Source of the DNA: Zwartia vadi
GTDB taxonomy: Bacteria > Pseudomonadota > Gammaproteobacteria > Burkholderiales > Burkholderiaceae_B
Assembly (NCBI RefSeq): GCF_030410375.1
Contig: NZ_JAUHHE010000009.1
Coordinates: forward strand, 62,001 to 126,000
Length of the DNA: 64,000 bases
Direction: 5' to 3'
The position numbers and the translations under genes were made by a program. This document shows, piece after piece, positions 20,266 through 28,627 of the stretch. How positions within the stretch are numbered: position 1 is the stretch's first letter; every line of letters starts with the position of its first letter. The notes under the pieces were generated by a model, which saw only the letters and a program-made list of their open reading frames with translations, had not been told where the DNA came from and did not search any database.

Positions 20266-20307
20266 GCTTTTTTTATCCGCTTTTATTTTTTAGGACGGAA
20301 ATCCATC

Positions 20308-20919
20308 ATGATGGTCCTCTACTCCGGAACCACTTGCCCTTTCTCACATCGCTGCCGCTTTGTGTTGTTCGAGAAGGGCATGGATTTTGAAATCCGTGAC
20401 ATCGACTTGTACAACAAGCCCGAAGACATCTCTGTCATGAATCCTTATGGTCAAGTGCCAATTTTGGTTGAACGTGATCTGATTCTGTATGAGTCAAACA
20501 TCATCAACGAATATATTGATGAAAGATTTCCTCATCCTCAGTTGATGCCCGCTGATCCAGTCATGCGTGCGCGCACGCGTCTGTTTCTTTACAACTTTGA
20601 GAAAGAACTCTTCATCCATGTTGCTGCGCTCGAAGACCGCTCGATTCGTGGTGATGAGAAGCGTTTGAATATCGCTCGTGCGGCCGTGCGCGACCGTTTG
20701 TCACAACTCGCACCTTTGCTTCTCAAAAACAAATACATGTTGGGTGAGGAGTTCTCCATGCTAGATGTTGCCATGGCCCCACTTTTGTGGCGTCTGGACC
20801 ACTACGGTATCGAGCTTCCCAAAACTGCCGCCCCCATTCAAAAGTACGGCGAAAGAATTTTTTCCCGTCCTGCCTATATCGAGGCGCTCACACCTTCTGA
20901 AAAGGTGATGCGTCGCTAA
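20308..20919 (+). CDS. sspA: SspA, stringent starvation protein A (GST-fold)
   Basis: 203 aa with a thioredoxin-like N-domain (VLYSGTTCPFSHRCRFVLFEKG, NPYGQVPILVERD) and an all-alpha GST C-domain. SspA binds RNA polymerase in E. coli rather than acting as an active GST. Start ATG 20308 (or 20311), preceded by AGGACGGA. It lies downstream of petABC and directly before sspB, the usual order in Betaproteobacteria. Confidence 0.94.
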   Translation: MMVLYSGTTCPFSHRCRFVLFEKGMDFEIRDIDLYNKPEDISVMNPYGQVPILVERDLILYESNIINEYIDERFPHPQLMPADPVMRARTRLFLYNFEKELFIHVAALEDRSIRGDEKRLNIARAAVRDRLSQLAPLLLKNKYMLGEEFSMLDVAMAPLLWRLDHYGIELPKTAAPIQKYGERIFSRPAYIEALTPSEKVMRR

Positions 20920-20934
20920 TGACGGATAATCCTC

Positions 20935-21372
20935 ATGGCTGAAACATCGACTAAACCATACATGCTTCGTGCGTTGCACGAATGGTGTACGGATAATGGC
21001 TACACCCCACAGATTGTTGTGCAGGTCGATGCCAACACTCTGGTGCCACCTGCTCATGTTCGCGATGGGCAAATCACGCTGAATATCGGGGCGCTTGCAA
21101 CAAATCGCTTAGTGATTGGCAACGAAGCAATTGAGTTTCAGGCGCGCTTTGGTGGTGTCACTGAAAATATCTACGTGCCAATTGGTGCTGTCACTGCGAT
21201 CTTTGCCCGCGAAACGGGAGCAGGTATGGGTTTCGAAGCACAACCCTCTGATTCTATCGATTCAAAGAACGACGACCATACGGCCGCTGAAACACCTGCA
21301 ACTCTAGCGCCTGATGATGATGGTTCAAAACCGCCAGAAAACAAGCGTCCAAAACTTTCTATCGTCAAATAA
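20935..21372 (+). CDS. sspB: SspB, ClpXP adaptor / stringent starvation protein B
   Basis: 145 aa. The N-terminal two thirds is the SspB fold (ALHEWCTDNGYTPQIVV, then IGNEAIEFQARFGG) that captures ssrA-tagged proteins. A disordered acidic linker and a short C-terminal motif (RPKLSIVK) follow; in E. coli the extreme C-terminus docks on ClpX. Starts 15 nt after sspA and is presumably cotranscribed. Confidence 0.94.
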   Translation: MAETSTKPYMLRALHEWCTDNGYTPQIVVQVDANTLVPPAHVRDGQITLNIGALATNRLVIGNEAIEFQARFGGVTENIYVPIGAVTAIFARETGAGMGFEAQPSDSIDSKNDDHTAAETPATLAPDDDGSKPPENKRPKLSIVK

Positions 21373-21382
21373 GCGATATCTC

Positions 21383-21411
21383 AAGTGTGATGGCCACAAA
21401 TCATTTATAAT
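21383..21411 (+). promoter_or_regulatory. Candidate promoter for tRNA-Thr
   Basis: A perfect TATAAT at 21406-21411, about 40 nt before the tRNA, follows an AT-rich stretch. No good -35 hexamer is visible at 16-18 nt spacing, so this is a tentative call. Confidence 0.4.
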
Positions 21412-21450
21412 TCTGTCCGTTGTATAAGTTTTAAGCTCTAGAGTTGGTTT

Positions 21451-21526
21451 GCCGGAGTAGCTCAGTTGGTAGAGCAGCTCACTTGTAATGAGAAGGTCGA
21501 GGGTTCGATTCCTTTCTCCGGCACCA
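21451..21526 (+). tRNA. tRNA-Thr (anticodon TGT)
   Basis: 76 nt including encoded CCA. The acceptor stem GCCGGAG/CTCCGGC pairs fully, D-arm GCTC/GAGC, anticodon loop CTTGTAA with TGT, T-loop TTCGATT, then discriminator A. The outermost anticodon-stem pair is a G-A mismatch and the T-stem has two G-U pairs; otherwise the cloverleaf is complete. Confidence 0.97.
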
Positions 21527-21533
21527 CAAATTT

Positions 21534-21568
21534 AAAAAGCTGTCAGGTTTTCACCTGACAGCTTTTTT
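21534..21568. terminator. Bidirectional terminator between tRNA-Thr and fccB
   Basis: AAAAAGCTGTCAGG (21534-21547) pairs with CCTGACAGCTTTTT (21554-21567) around TTTTCA. The A-tract on one side and T-tract on the other make it usable from both strands: for the tRNA (plus) and for fccB (minus, stop at 21587). Confidence 0.9.
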
Positions 21569-21586
21569 CTTTTAAGCACTGATTTT

Positions 21587-22864
21587 TTACACCAAACTAT
21601 CAGCCCAAATGTTTTTCGCCCATCCCCACGCATACGTGCCCTCGAGCGCGGTGGGCTCAGCGGATAAACCACCAGAGCCTGGGACTGTTTTGAATGTCTT
21701 TTCCGCAGGGACGTATTGATGCACACTTGCGACGTGCACAACATCCGTCGCATTGACGAAGCTATAGCAAGTGTTGGTCAATACCGGCTGTGGATTGACT
21801 GCGAAACCACTGAGCTCCGCGATGATTGCCGCAGCAGTCACCTTGGCGTGTTGATTCGCCATATGGCCTGATTTGGGCATTGCTGGCGCGACCTGTATCG
21901 AGTCGCCAATGATATGAATATCCTTGGCAATAACTGATTCGAAATTCAGAAAATTCACATTTGACCAACGACCGTTCGCATCTGCGAGGCCAGACTTAAT
22001 GATCAGATCACCAGCACTCATCGGTGGCAAAATATTCAGTACATCGGCTTTAACATCTTCCTGCACTTCAAACTTAATTGTTTTTGTCTTTGCATCAATT
22101 GCGGTGACATTGTGCTCAGGCGTGTACTGAATGATGCCGGGATAGAGCTTGGCCCACGCCTCTTTGAAGAGCTTTCCTTTGGATGTGACATCCTGGTTGG
22201 CATCGAACACCAGCACTTTTGATTTTGGCTTATTTTTTTGCAGGTAACTTGCAACTTGGCACACCCGCTCATAAGGTCCTGGAGGGCAACGATATGGCGC
22301 AAGCGGAATACTTAACGCATACACCCCGCCATCTCGCATTTCTGTGAGCTGTTTGTGTAATGCCGTGGTCTCTGGGCCTGCGCGCCAGGCTTGGAGCGTT
22401 ACGCCCGCTTTATTGGCCGCATCAAGGCCCTCGATTTTATCCATCATCATGCCAATGCCAGGTGAGAGCACGAGCTTGTCGTATTTGACAGTTTGACCGG
22501 ATGCCAGTTGAACGGTTTTCTTTTGTCTGTCGATGCTGGCCACCGAATCCTTGACCATTTTCACGCCGTGATTTTTTTCAAGGCCTGAATAGGGAACAGC
22601 AAGTTCGTCTAGTTTGCGCGAACCACCAACAACCAGATTGGACAACGGGCACGAAATAAACTGGGGATTAGGCTCAATCAAGGTCACCTGTGCCGTGTTG
22701 TTTGACATCATGCGCAGGTATTTTGCTGCCGTGGCCCCACCATAGCCTGCACCCACCACAACAATTTGTGCGGACTTCAATGAGCTTGCACTGGCTTGAC
22801 CATTTAAACCAAAGGCCAGTCCAGCGACTGCGGCGCTTTGTCCAAGAAAATGACGACGATTCAT
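21587..22864 (-). CDS. fccB: FccB/SoxF-like flavocytochrome c sulfide dehydrogenase, flavoprotein subunit
   Basis: 425 aa. Twin-arginine signal (MNRRHFLGQSAAVAGLAFG), then a pyridine-nucleotide-disulfide-oxidoreductase fold with FAD motif VVVGAGYGGATAAKYLR. Conserved cysteines in FISCPLSN (near 75) and in YRCPPGPYERVC (near 200) fit the redox-active cysteine pattern. It oxidises sulfide and passes electrons to the heme subunit encoded just upstream (11-nt gap). AAGGGGAC precedes the ATG. The symbol could equally be soxF given the neighbouring sox genes. Confidence 0.9.
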   Translation of the reverse strand: MNRRHFLGQSAAVAGLAFGLNGQASASSLKSAQIVVVGAGYGGATAAKYLRMMSNNTAQVTLIEPNPQFISCPLSNLVVGGSRKLDELAVPYSGLEKNHGVKMVKDSVASIDRQKKTVQLASGQTVKYDKLVLSPGIGMMMDKIEGLDAANKAGVTLQAWRAGPETTALHKQLTEMRDGGVYALSIPLAPYRCPPGPYERVCQVASYLQKNKPKSKVLVFDANQDVTSKGKLFKEAWAKLYPGIIQYTPEHNVTAIDAKTKTIKFEVQEDVKADVLNILPPMSAGDLIIKSGLADANGRWSNVNFLNFESVIAKDIHIIGDSIQVAPAMPKSGHMANQHAKVTAAAIIAELSGFAVNPQPVLTNTCYSFVNATDVVHVASVHQYVPAEKTFKTVPGSGGLSAEPTALEGTYAWGWAKNIWADSLV

Positions 22865-22875
22865 GTTATGTCCCC

Positions 22876-23208
22876 TTAGTTTTTTGTACCGAGAACGCTT
22901 GCAATCGTTTTCAGTTGTTCATCGGTGTAGCCTTTAGCAAGCTGATGCATGATCGTGCCGGTCCGTTTGCCGGTCTTATATTCCATGAGTCGCTCATACA
23001 TGACAGACTCAGAAAGCTTGTTGATCATCGGCACAGCGACTCCCGGCACGCTCACGCCATTTGTTCCATGACAGTTTGCACACGTGGCCGCAAGACTTTG
23101 GTTATACAAACGCTGGGCCTGTATATCTTGGGCCTGCGATGCTCCGCTCATCATCAAGCCGATGAGCCCTGATAGCGCCAAGGCTATCGTAGAGAGGGTT
23201 TTACGCAT
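22876..23208 (-). CDS. fccA: FccA-like monoheme cytochrome c subunit of sulfide dehydrogenase
   Basis: 110 aa c-type cytochrome with a Sec signal peptide (cleavage after about Ala26), one heme motif CANCH at 43-47 and a candidate axial Met in GTIMHQLAKG. Length and partner gene match the small cytochrome of flavocytochrome c (also called SoxE in some sox loci). GAGGAG precedes the ATG. Its upstream neighbour on the strand is the dienelactone-hydrolase-like gene, 95 nt away. Confidence 0.88.
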   Translation of the reverse strand: MRKTLSTIALALSGLIGLMMSGASQAQDIQAQRLYNQSLAATCANCHGTNGVSVPGVAVPMINKLSESVMYERLMEYKTGKRTGTIMHQLAKGYTDEQLKTIASVLGTKN

Positions 23209-23303
23209 TGAGATACTCCTCAGTTGTTATTTAACTTTTGTCCTATATCGTCACTGGTCTGTCGCCGTCTTGACAATAAAGGTTTACCCTGCCGGTCTTT
23301 TCT

Positions 23304-24203
23304 TCAAACTCCGTGTTGAACAAACCAGTTCAAGCATTTTTCCCATCCGTCCTTTGCTGGTTCCGGTTGATACGTCGCACGATAGTCGGCGTGAAACGCA
23401 TGGGGCGCATCAGGGTAGATGACGAATTTGCTTGCCTGAGCAGCCTGATTTCCTGTCGCTGCGCTCAGTGCCTTCTTCATCTGCTCGACGGTTTCTAGGC
23501 TAATTCCCGTATCCTTACCTCCATAAAGTCCCAGCACGGGCGCCTTAAGTTGCGCTGCAAGATCAACTGGATGAGCAGGAAAATTTTCGCTTTTATCACC
23601 GACGAGTCTGCCATACCAGGCAACACCAGCCTTAACTTGTGGCAGATTGGCGCATGCAAGCCAAGTGATCCTTCCACCCCAGCAAAAACCAGTGACTCCC
23701 ACTCTTGCCTGGTCCCCTCCGTGCGTACCTGCCCACTTGATTGCTGCCTCAATATCTCCCATTACTTGCTTGTCAGGCGTCTTTGCTACGATTTGCGACA
23801 TGATCTCGGCCATTGTTCCGAGTGCTGTGGGATCTCCCGCCCGAGTAAAGAATTCAGGTGCAATCGCTAAATAACCTCGCTTGGCAAACCGCCGAGCAAC
23901 ATCAGCGATATGCTCATGCACCCCGAAAATTTCACTTGCGATTATCACAATTGGTAATTTCGTTTGCTCACCAATCGGCCGAGCGACATAGGCAAAAAGT
24001 TCTAGATCTCCGTCAACAATTGTTTCTTCCCCGGCCTTGATACCCGTAAAGTCAGTTTGAATAACTTGAGCAAAAGTGGGCTGAGCAACCGCAGCAAATC
24101 CAAGACCCACGCCGATTGCAGAGGTATTGCGCAAAAATTGTCTGCGAGATTGCTTTGATTCTCCATTCAAAGCTTCAACGTCTGAGACATGATCAGAATG
24201 CAT
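23304..24203 (-). CDS. Exported dienelactone hydrolase family protein
   Basis: 299 aa. After a 19-residue leader comes a twin-arginine signal (SRRQFLRNTSAIGVGLGF, cleavage near FAQ), then an alpha/beta hydrolase of the DLH family: Cys174 in GVTGFCWGGR as nucleophile, Asp in YGGKDTGI and His in PDAPHAFHADY. Classical DLH is cytoplasmic and acts in chlorocatechol breakdown, so the export signal and the position between fcc and sox point to another, unknown substrate. AGGAG lies 6 nt before the ATG. No terminator separates it from fccA. Confidence 0.85.
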   Translation of the reverse strand: MHSDHVSDVEALNGESKQSRRQFLRNTSAIGVGLGFAAVAQPTFAQVIQTDFTGIKAGEETIVDGDLELFAYVARPIGEQTKLPIVIIASEIFGVHEHIADVARRFAKRGYLAIAPEFFTRAGDPTALGTMAEIMSQIVAKTPDKQVMGDIEAAIKWAGTHGGDQARVGVTGFCWGGRITWLACANLPQVKAGVAWYGRLVGDKSENFPAHPVDLAAQLKAPVLGLYGGKDTGISLETVEQMKKALSAATGNQAAQASKFVIYPDAPHAFHADYRATYQPEPAKDGWEKCLNWFVQHGV

Positions 24204-24413
24204 TCCATTCTCCTAAATTTTACTTTATTTTTATAACAAATTCTTTTATTTGCAATCCCTATATTAGGGTATGCCTCAGTTTATTTAATGACAAAAATTA
24301 AGTACTTTTCATTGCTTATTACTTAAAGACATTTGTTTATAACAAAGCAATCTATTGATGTCTTTAGTGGTTATACCTATACCAACCAATGAATGAGCTG
24401 AGCGAGGACTATA
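24204..24413. promoter_or_regulatory. Divergent sox / DLH-fcc control region
   Basis: A 210-nt AT-rich gap containing several ordered repeats: a perfect CCCTA-TAT-TAGGG palindrome (24257-24269), inverted TAAAGACAT (24324-24332) and ATGTCTTTA (24358-24366), a nested TTTGTT-TAT-AACAAA palindrome (24332-24346), and direct copies of TTTATAACAAA at 24230-24240 and 24336-24346. These look like operators for one or more regulators. No regulator gene lies nearby; I cannot place -10/-35 boxes with confidence. Confidence 0.6.
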
Positions 24414-25778
24414 TTGAACCCGAAAAACTTAGCGCTTGAGCCTGGAAAACTCCAGAAGGCACCCGAGAACTTTTTGTCGCGCGACTTTGCCGCCGAGTTG
24501 ACCGAAAAAGGCATGGACGACACGCGTCGTAGTTTTTTACGCAGCAGCTTTTTTGGTGCAATCGCAACAGGCGCTGTGGCGTCGGGCATGGCTTCGACTG
24601 TACACGCCAATCAGGGTGATCCAGCTATCTTGGAAAAACAAACTTGGCAAACCACATTGGGACAGCCCGTTGCGGCCAAACCTTACGGCATGCCTTCTAA
24701 ATACGAAGCCAACCTTCAACGGCGCGAATCACCCGGATTGACTCGTGTCTCGGCAGCCTCTGTTGCCTTTACCCCTCTGCAAGGCTTATTCGGCATCATC
24801 ACGCCAAGTGGCTTGCACTTTGAGCGTCACCATCAAGGTTGGTATGACATCGATCCCACGCAACATCGACTCATGATCAATGGCCTTGTAAAAAAAGACA
24901 TGATCTTCTCGATGGACGATCTCATGCGCTTACCTTCTGTTTCACGCATTCACTTCATTGAATGCGGTGCGAATACAGGCATGGAATGGGGTAACGTCGC
25001 GGTCCCCACGGTTCAATACACACACGGAATGGTCTCCTGTTGCGAATTCACCGGCGTACCTTTATCAATTCTGCTCGACATCGTTGGTGCGGATTACACC
25101 AAAGGCAAATACGTTTTAGCCGAAGGGGGAGATGGCTCAGGTATGACACGCACAATACCAATGGAAATGGCGCGCGATGATGTACTGGTCGTATGGGCAA
25201 TGAACGGTGAAATGCTTCGTCCTGAAAATGGCTATCCACTGCGTTTAGTTGTACCTGGCGTCCAAGGCGTGAGCTCAGTCAAATGGCTGCGTCGCATCGA
25301 AGTGGGAGATATGCCCTATGGTGCCAAAGACGAAGCGATCCATTACGTCGACCTCATGCCTGATGGCATGCACAGACAATACACATCGATTCAGGAATGC
25401 AAGTCTGTCATCACAACCCCATCAGGTGGTCAGCAACTCTTAACAACGGGCTTTTATAACATCACGGGCATTGCCTGGTCAGGCCGCGGAAAAATCAAAC
25501 GCGTCGATGTCTCTGTCGATGGCGGCAAAAACTGGCGCGAGGCACGGCTGGAGTCTCCTATCTTGAGCAAAGCACTCACCCGCTTCAATATCAACTGGAC
25601 ATGGGATGGCAAGCCTGCGATCTTGCAGTCCCGTGCGATTGATGAGACTGGCTATGTGCAACCGCCCATTCGGATGCTCAGGGAGGTAAGGGGCACTCGC
25701 TCCATCTATCACAACAATGCCATTCAATCCTGGAAAGTCGACACCAATGGAGAGGTCAGCAATGTACAAGTTGGTTAA
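24414..25778 (+). CDS. soxC: SoxC, molybdenum subunit of sulfur/sulfane dehydrogenase
   Basis: 454 aa from TTG 24414 (AGGA at 24405-24408); the first in-frame ATG is 24513 and would start just before the twin-arginine signal TRRSFLRSSFFGAIATGAV. The sulfite-oxidase-type Mo domain has the cofactor cysteine Cys184 in HFIECGANTG, and a C-terminal dimerisation domain follows. With SoxD it removes six electrons from the sulfane sulfur bound to SoxY in the periplasm. First gene of soxCDYZAXB. Confidence 0.94.
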   Translation: MNPKNLALEPGKLQKAPENFLSRDFAAELTEKGMDDTRRSFLRSSFFGAIATGAVASGMASTVHANQGDPAILEKQTWQTTLGQPVAAKPYGMPSKYEANLQRRESPGLTRVSAASVAFTPLQGLFGIITPSGLHFERHHQGWYDIDPTQHRLMINGLVKKDMIFSMDDLMRLPSVSRIHFIECGANTGMEWGNVAVPTVQYTHGMVSCCEFTGVPLSILLDIVGADYTKGKYVLAEGGDGSGMTRTIPMEMARDDVLVVWAMNGEMLRPENGYPLRLVVPGVQGVSSVKWLRRIEVGDMPYGAKDEAIHYVDLMPDGMHRQYTSIQECKSVITTPSGGQQLLTTGFYNITGIAWSGRGKIKRVDVSVDGGKNWREARLESPILSKALTRFNINWTWDGKPAILQSRAIDETGYVQPPIRMLREVRGTRSIYHNNAIQSWKVDTNGEVSNVQVG

Positions 25779-26853
25779 GAATGTTGCGGGCCTCACTACC
25801 TTGATATTGGCAAGTAGTCTGGCCCATGCGCAAGATGCTTCACTGTATGCGGGAATTGGTCGCGTTGCGACTCCTGCAGAGGTTGCAGCCTGGGACATCG
25901 ATGTGCGGCCCGACTTCAAGGGTTTACCTAAAGGTGCGGGAACGGCAGATCAAGGTCAACAACTTTGGGATGCAAAATGCGCGAGCTGTCATGGTACCTT
26001 TGGAGAGTCCAATGAGGTCTTCACTCCGATAGTAGGTGGCACGACATCTAAGGATATTCAAACCGGTCGGGTTGCATCGTTGACGGATCCTAATCAGCCT
26101 CAACGAACAACATTAATGAAGGTGCCGACAATTTCAACGCTCTTTGATTACGTCTATCGAGCGATGCCCTGGAATGCGCCGCGCTCCCTGAGTGCCGACG
26201 AGACCTACGCACTAGTCGCCTATATGCTTGCTCTCGGAGAAATCGTTCCGGAAGATTTCGAATTGAGTGATAAGAATATCGCCGAGGTTCAAAAGCGTAT
26301 TCCAAATCGAAACGGCATGACTACCGAGCATGGTATGTGGTCTGTATCAGGCAAACCAGATGTGAATGCAACTGCGTGCATGAGCAATTGCGCAACTGAA
26401 ATCAAGATCATTTCGACCTTGCCTGATTTCGCCCGCAATGCCCATAACAACATCGCAGAGCAAAATCGAACGTATGGTCCTTATCGTGGCGTCGACTCCA
26501 CACAGCCTCCCCTCAAGACCCTACCTGGGGCGGCCTATGTCACAAAAGTTGCGACGGCTCAAACTCCAACACCTCAGGCTGCACCAGCCGCCTCAGCGGA
26601 TCAGGCCGCAGTCAAGCAAGCTTTCACTAAAAATAACTGTGCTGCATGCCACGCCCCAGCTGCAAAAGGTGTAGGCCCCTCAATCGCAGATATTGCCAAA
26701 AAGTATCAAGGACAAGATGTTTTAGCTAAGATGACTGCAAAGGTTAAAAACGGGGGATCGGGTGCTTGGGGCGCCATTCCCATGCCGCCTCATCCGCAAA
26801 TCCCAGACGATGAAATCACCCGACTAGTCAAATGGATGCTTTCGGGCTCCTAA
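25762..26853 (+). CDS. soxD: SoxD, diheme cytochrome c subunit of sulfane dehydrogenase
   Basis: About 363 aa with a Sec signal peptide (LAHA-QD). Two heme c sites: CASCH near residue 73 and CAACH near 300, the latter after an Ala/Pro/Thr linker, with a candidate axial Met in GAIPMPPHP. I start at ATG 25762, behind AGAGG, so the gene overlaps soxC by 17 nt. Accepts electrons from SoxC and passes them to small cytochromes. Confidence 0.93.
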   Translation: MYKLVKNVAGLTTLILASSLAHAQDASLYAGIGRVATPAEVAAWDIDVRPDFKGLPKGAGTADQGQQLWDAKCASCHGTFGESNEVFTPIVGGTTSKDIQTGRVASLTDPNQPQRTTLMKVPTISTLFDYVYRAMPWNAPRSLSADETYALVAYMLALGEIVPEDFELSDKNIAEVQKRIPNRNGMTTEHGMWSVSGKPDVNATACMSNCATEIKIISTLPDFARNAHNNIAEQNRTYGPYRGVDSTQPPLKTLPGAAYVTKVATAQTPTPQAAPAASADQAAVKQAFTKNNCAACHAPAAKGVGPSIADIAKKYQGQDVLAKMTAKVKNGGSGAWGAIPMPPHPQIPDDEITRLVKWMLSGS

Positions 26854-26890
26854 TTTTTTAATATTAATTTTTATCCGCAAAGGAATAATC

Positions 26891-27343
26891 ATGAACGTAC
26901 AACGACGCAGACTCCTGCAAATGACCGCACTGGTTGGATTAATGGCTAGCGCAGGACTCATCACCGAAGCTGAGGCCGCGACTTGGAATAAAGCCGCTTT
27001 CGAAGGAAAAACCATAGATGACGTCGTTAAAGTTTTAGGTGGCGGCGCACCTCAACAGTCCGATGCAATCATCTTGCGCGCACCAGATATTGCGGAAAAC
27101 GGTGCTGTCGTTCCAGTCGGTGTTGAAACAAATCTGAAGGCTACTGAAATGGCCATTTTGGTGGAAAAGAACCCAAGCGCATTGGCAGCGATGTTTATCG
27201 TACCGGCGGGCGCGGACGCTTTTGCCTCGACACGCGTCAAGATGGGTCAGACCTCTAATGTTTACGCTCTGGCAAAAGTTGATGGCAAATGGTTGATGGC
27301 ATCAAAAGAAGTCAAAGTCACCCTCGGTGGCTGCGGCGGCTAA
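26891..27343 (+). CDS. soxY: SoxY, sulfur-carrier protein
   Basis: 150 aa with a twin-arginine-type signal (QRRRLLQMTALVGLMASAG) and the diagnostic C-terminal GGCGG, whose Cys148 carries the sulfur intermediate on a flexible arm. Forms the SoxYZ heterodimer, the substrate platform of the Sox cycle. Export of SoxZ probably depends on pairing with SoxY, since soxZ lacks a signal. AAAGGA precedes the ATG. Confidence 0.96.
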   Translation: MNVQRRRLLQMTALVGLMASAGLITEAEAATWNKAAFEGKTIDDVVKVLGGGAPQQSDAIILRAPDIAENGAVVPVGVETNLKATEMAILVEKNPSALAAMFIVPAGADAFASTRVKMGQTSNVYALAKVDGKWLMASKEVKVTLGGCGG

Positions 27344-27427
27344 TCGATCGCTTGAGTACCAGCACATCAAATTTATTGAAATGATTCAGCCCCGATGGGG
27401 CAAACAGAAAGTCTAGGAGAAATAATC

Positions 27428-27742
27428 ATGGCAAGCCCAATGCGTATTCGTGCAACTGAAAAAGATGGCATCGTTGACGTTCGTGTCCTAATGAAGCACG
27501 ACATGGAAACTGGTCAGCGCAAAACTCCTGAGGGGCAACTCGTCCCTGCTTGGTTTATTTCAACAGTTGAAGCAAAAGTAGGCGATAAGCTTGTTTTTGG
27601 CGCACAGTTCGGTCCGGCCGTTTCCAAAGATCCTTTCCTTCACTTCAAACTAAAAGGTTCAGCCAAGAAGGGCGACTCAATGACCGTCACTTGGGTTGAT
27701 AACAAAGGCGAAACTCGCACAGATAAAACCGACATCAAATAA
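27428..27742 (+). CDS. soxZ: SoxZ, partner of the SoxY sulfur carrier
   Basis: 104 aa, no signal peptide, immunoglobulin-like SoxZ fold (MRIRATEKDGIVDVRVLMKH start, then a VEAKVGDKLVFGAQFG strand). Start at ATG 27428 behind TAGGAGA; an upstream in-frame start at 27395 would add an unlikely tail. Binds SoxY to form the carrier on which thiosulfate is oxidised. Confidence 0.95.
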   Translation: MASPMRIRATEKDGIVDVRVLMKHDMETGQRKTPEGQLVPAWFISTVEAKVGDKLVFGAQFGPAVSKDPFLHFKLKGSAKKGDSMTVTWVDNKGETRTDKTDIK

Positions 27743-27809
27743 TGAAAAGTCATCAGCCCAGAGACGCTTTTAAAGTGATCATCTTGGGTTGAATAACAGG
27801 AGACATCCA

Positions 27810-28610
27810 ATGAAACGTTATGTATTTGCCGGACTTGTTGCCAGCCTCATCGGCAGCACAACGATTGTTTATGCGCAGTCCGCTTCAGACCAATTGGCAG
27901 AATATCGCCGCATGTTGGCTGACGGCAACCCTTCAGAACTCTATGAGGCCGAAGGCGAAGAGCTCTGGGCCAAACCTGCAGGACCTAAAAATGCGAGTCT
28001 TGAAAAATGCGATCTAGGTCTTGGACCCGGCGTGGTGAAAGGCGCCTCCGCACAATTACCACGCTATTTCAAAGACACTGATCGTGTTCAAGACCTCGAG
28101 TCGCGACTGATGACCTGCATGGAAACGCTTCAAGGTATACCGGAAGCAGACATCGTGAAGGGATCTTTTGAAAAGGGCGTGCGTAAAAATCTAGAGGCCA
28201 TTGTGGCTTACGTTGTGACGCAATCAAAAGGCATGAAAGTCAACGTTCCGGCAACGCATCCGAAAGAAAAAGAAATGCTGGCACTAGGTGAGAAGATTTT
28301 CTACCTTCAGGGCGGTCCGATGGACTTTTCTTGCGCCTCTTGTCACGCTGTTGATAACAAGCGTATTCGTATGCAAGACCTACCTAACCTGACCACTCAA
28401 AAAGGCGCAGCCGAAGGCTGGGGGAGCTGGCCTGCTTACCGTGTATCAAGTGGTTCATTTTGGACCATGCAGCGTCGCTTAAACGACTGCTATCGTCAGC
28501 AACGCATGCCTTTTCCGATATATGGATCTGACGCAACAATTGCACTGTCCGTTTTTATGGCAAACAAAGCTGATGGCGGCACGATCCAGACACCCGGCCT
28601 GAAACGCTAA
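27810..28610 (+). CDS. soxA: SoxA, L-cysteine S-thiosulfotransferase cytochrome subunit (monoheme type)
   Basis: 266 aa from ATG 27810 behind AGGAGA, with a Sec signal peptide (VYA-QS). Only one heme motif is present (CASCH, 175-179). The N-terminal domain, which holds a heme in diheme SoxA, here retains just Cys67 and Cys103, the pattern expected for a disulfide. Cys227 in NDCYRQQRMP is the conserved heme-ligating, persulfidated cysteine. With SoxX it attaches thiosulfate to SoxY. Confidence 0.94.
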   Translation: MKRYVFAGLVASLIGSTTIVYAQSASDQLAEYRRMLADGNPSELYEAEGEELWAKPAGPKNASLEKCDLGLGPGVVKGASAQLPRYFKDTDRVQDLESRLMTCMETLQGIPEADIVKGSFEKGVRKNLEAIVAYVVTQSKGMKVNVPATHPKEKEMLALGEKIFYLQGGPMDFSCASCHAVDNKRIRMQDLPNLTTQKGAAEGWGSWPAYRVSSGSFWTMQRRLNDCYRQQRMPFPIYGSDATIALSVFMANKADGGTIQTPGLKR

Positions 28611-28627
28611 TTCGAGGGAGCACACAA

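Noticed and set aside
27810..28610. Truncated or broken soxA because of the missing first heme motif
   Set aside because: Length is normal and the cysteine pair of monoheme SoxA is present, so it is a natural variant.
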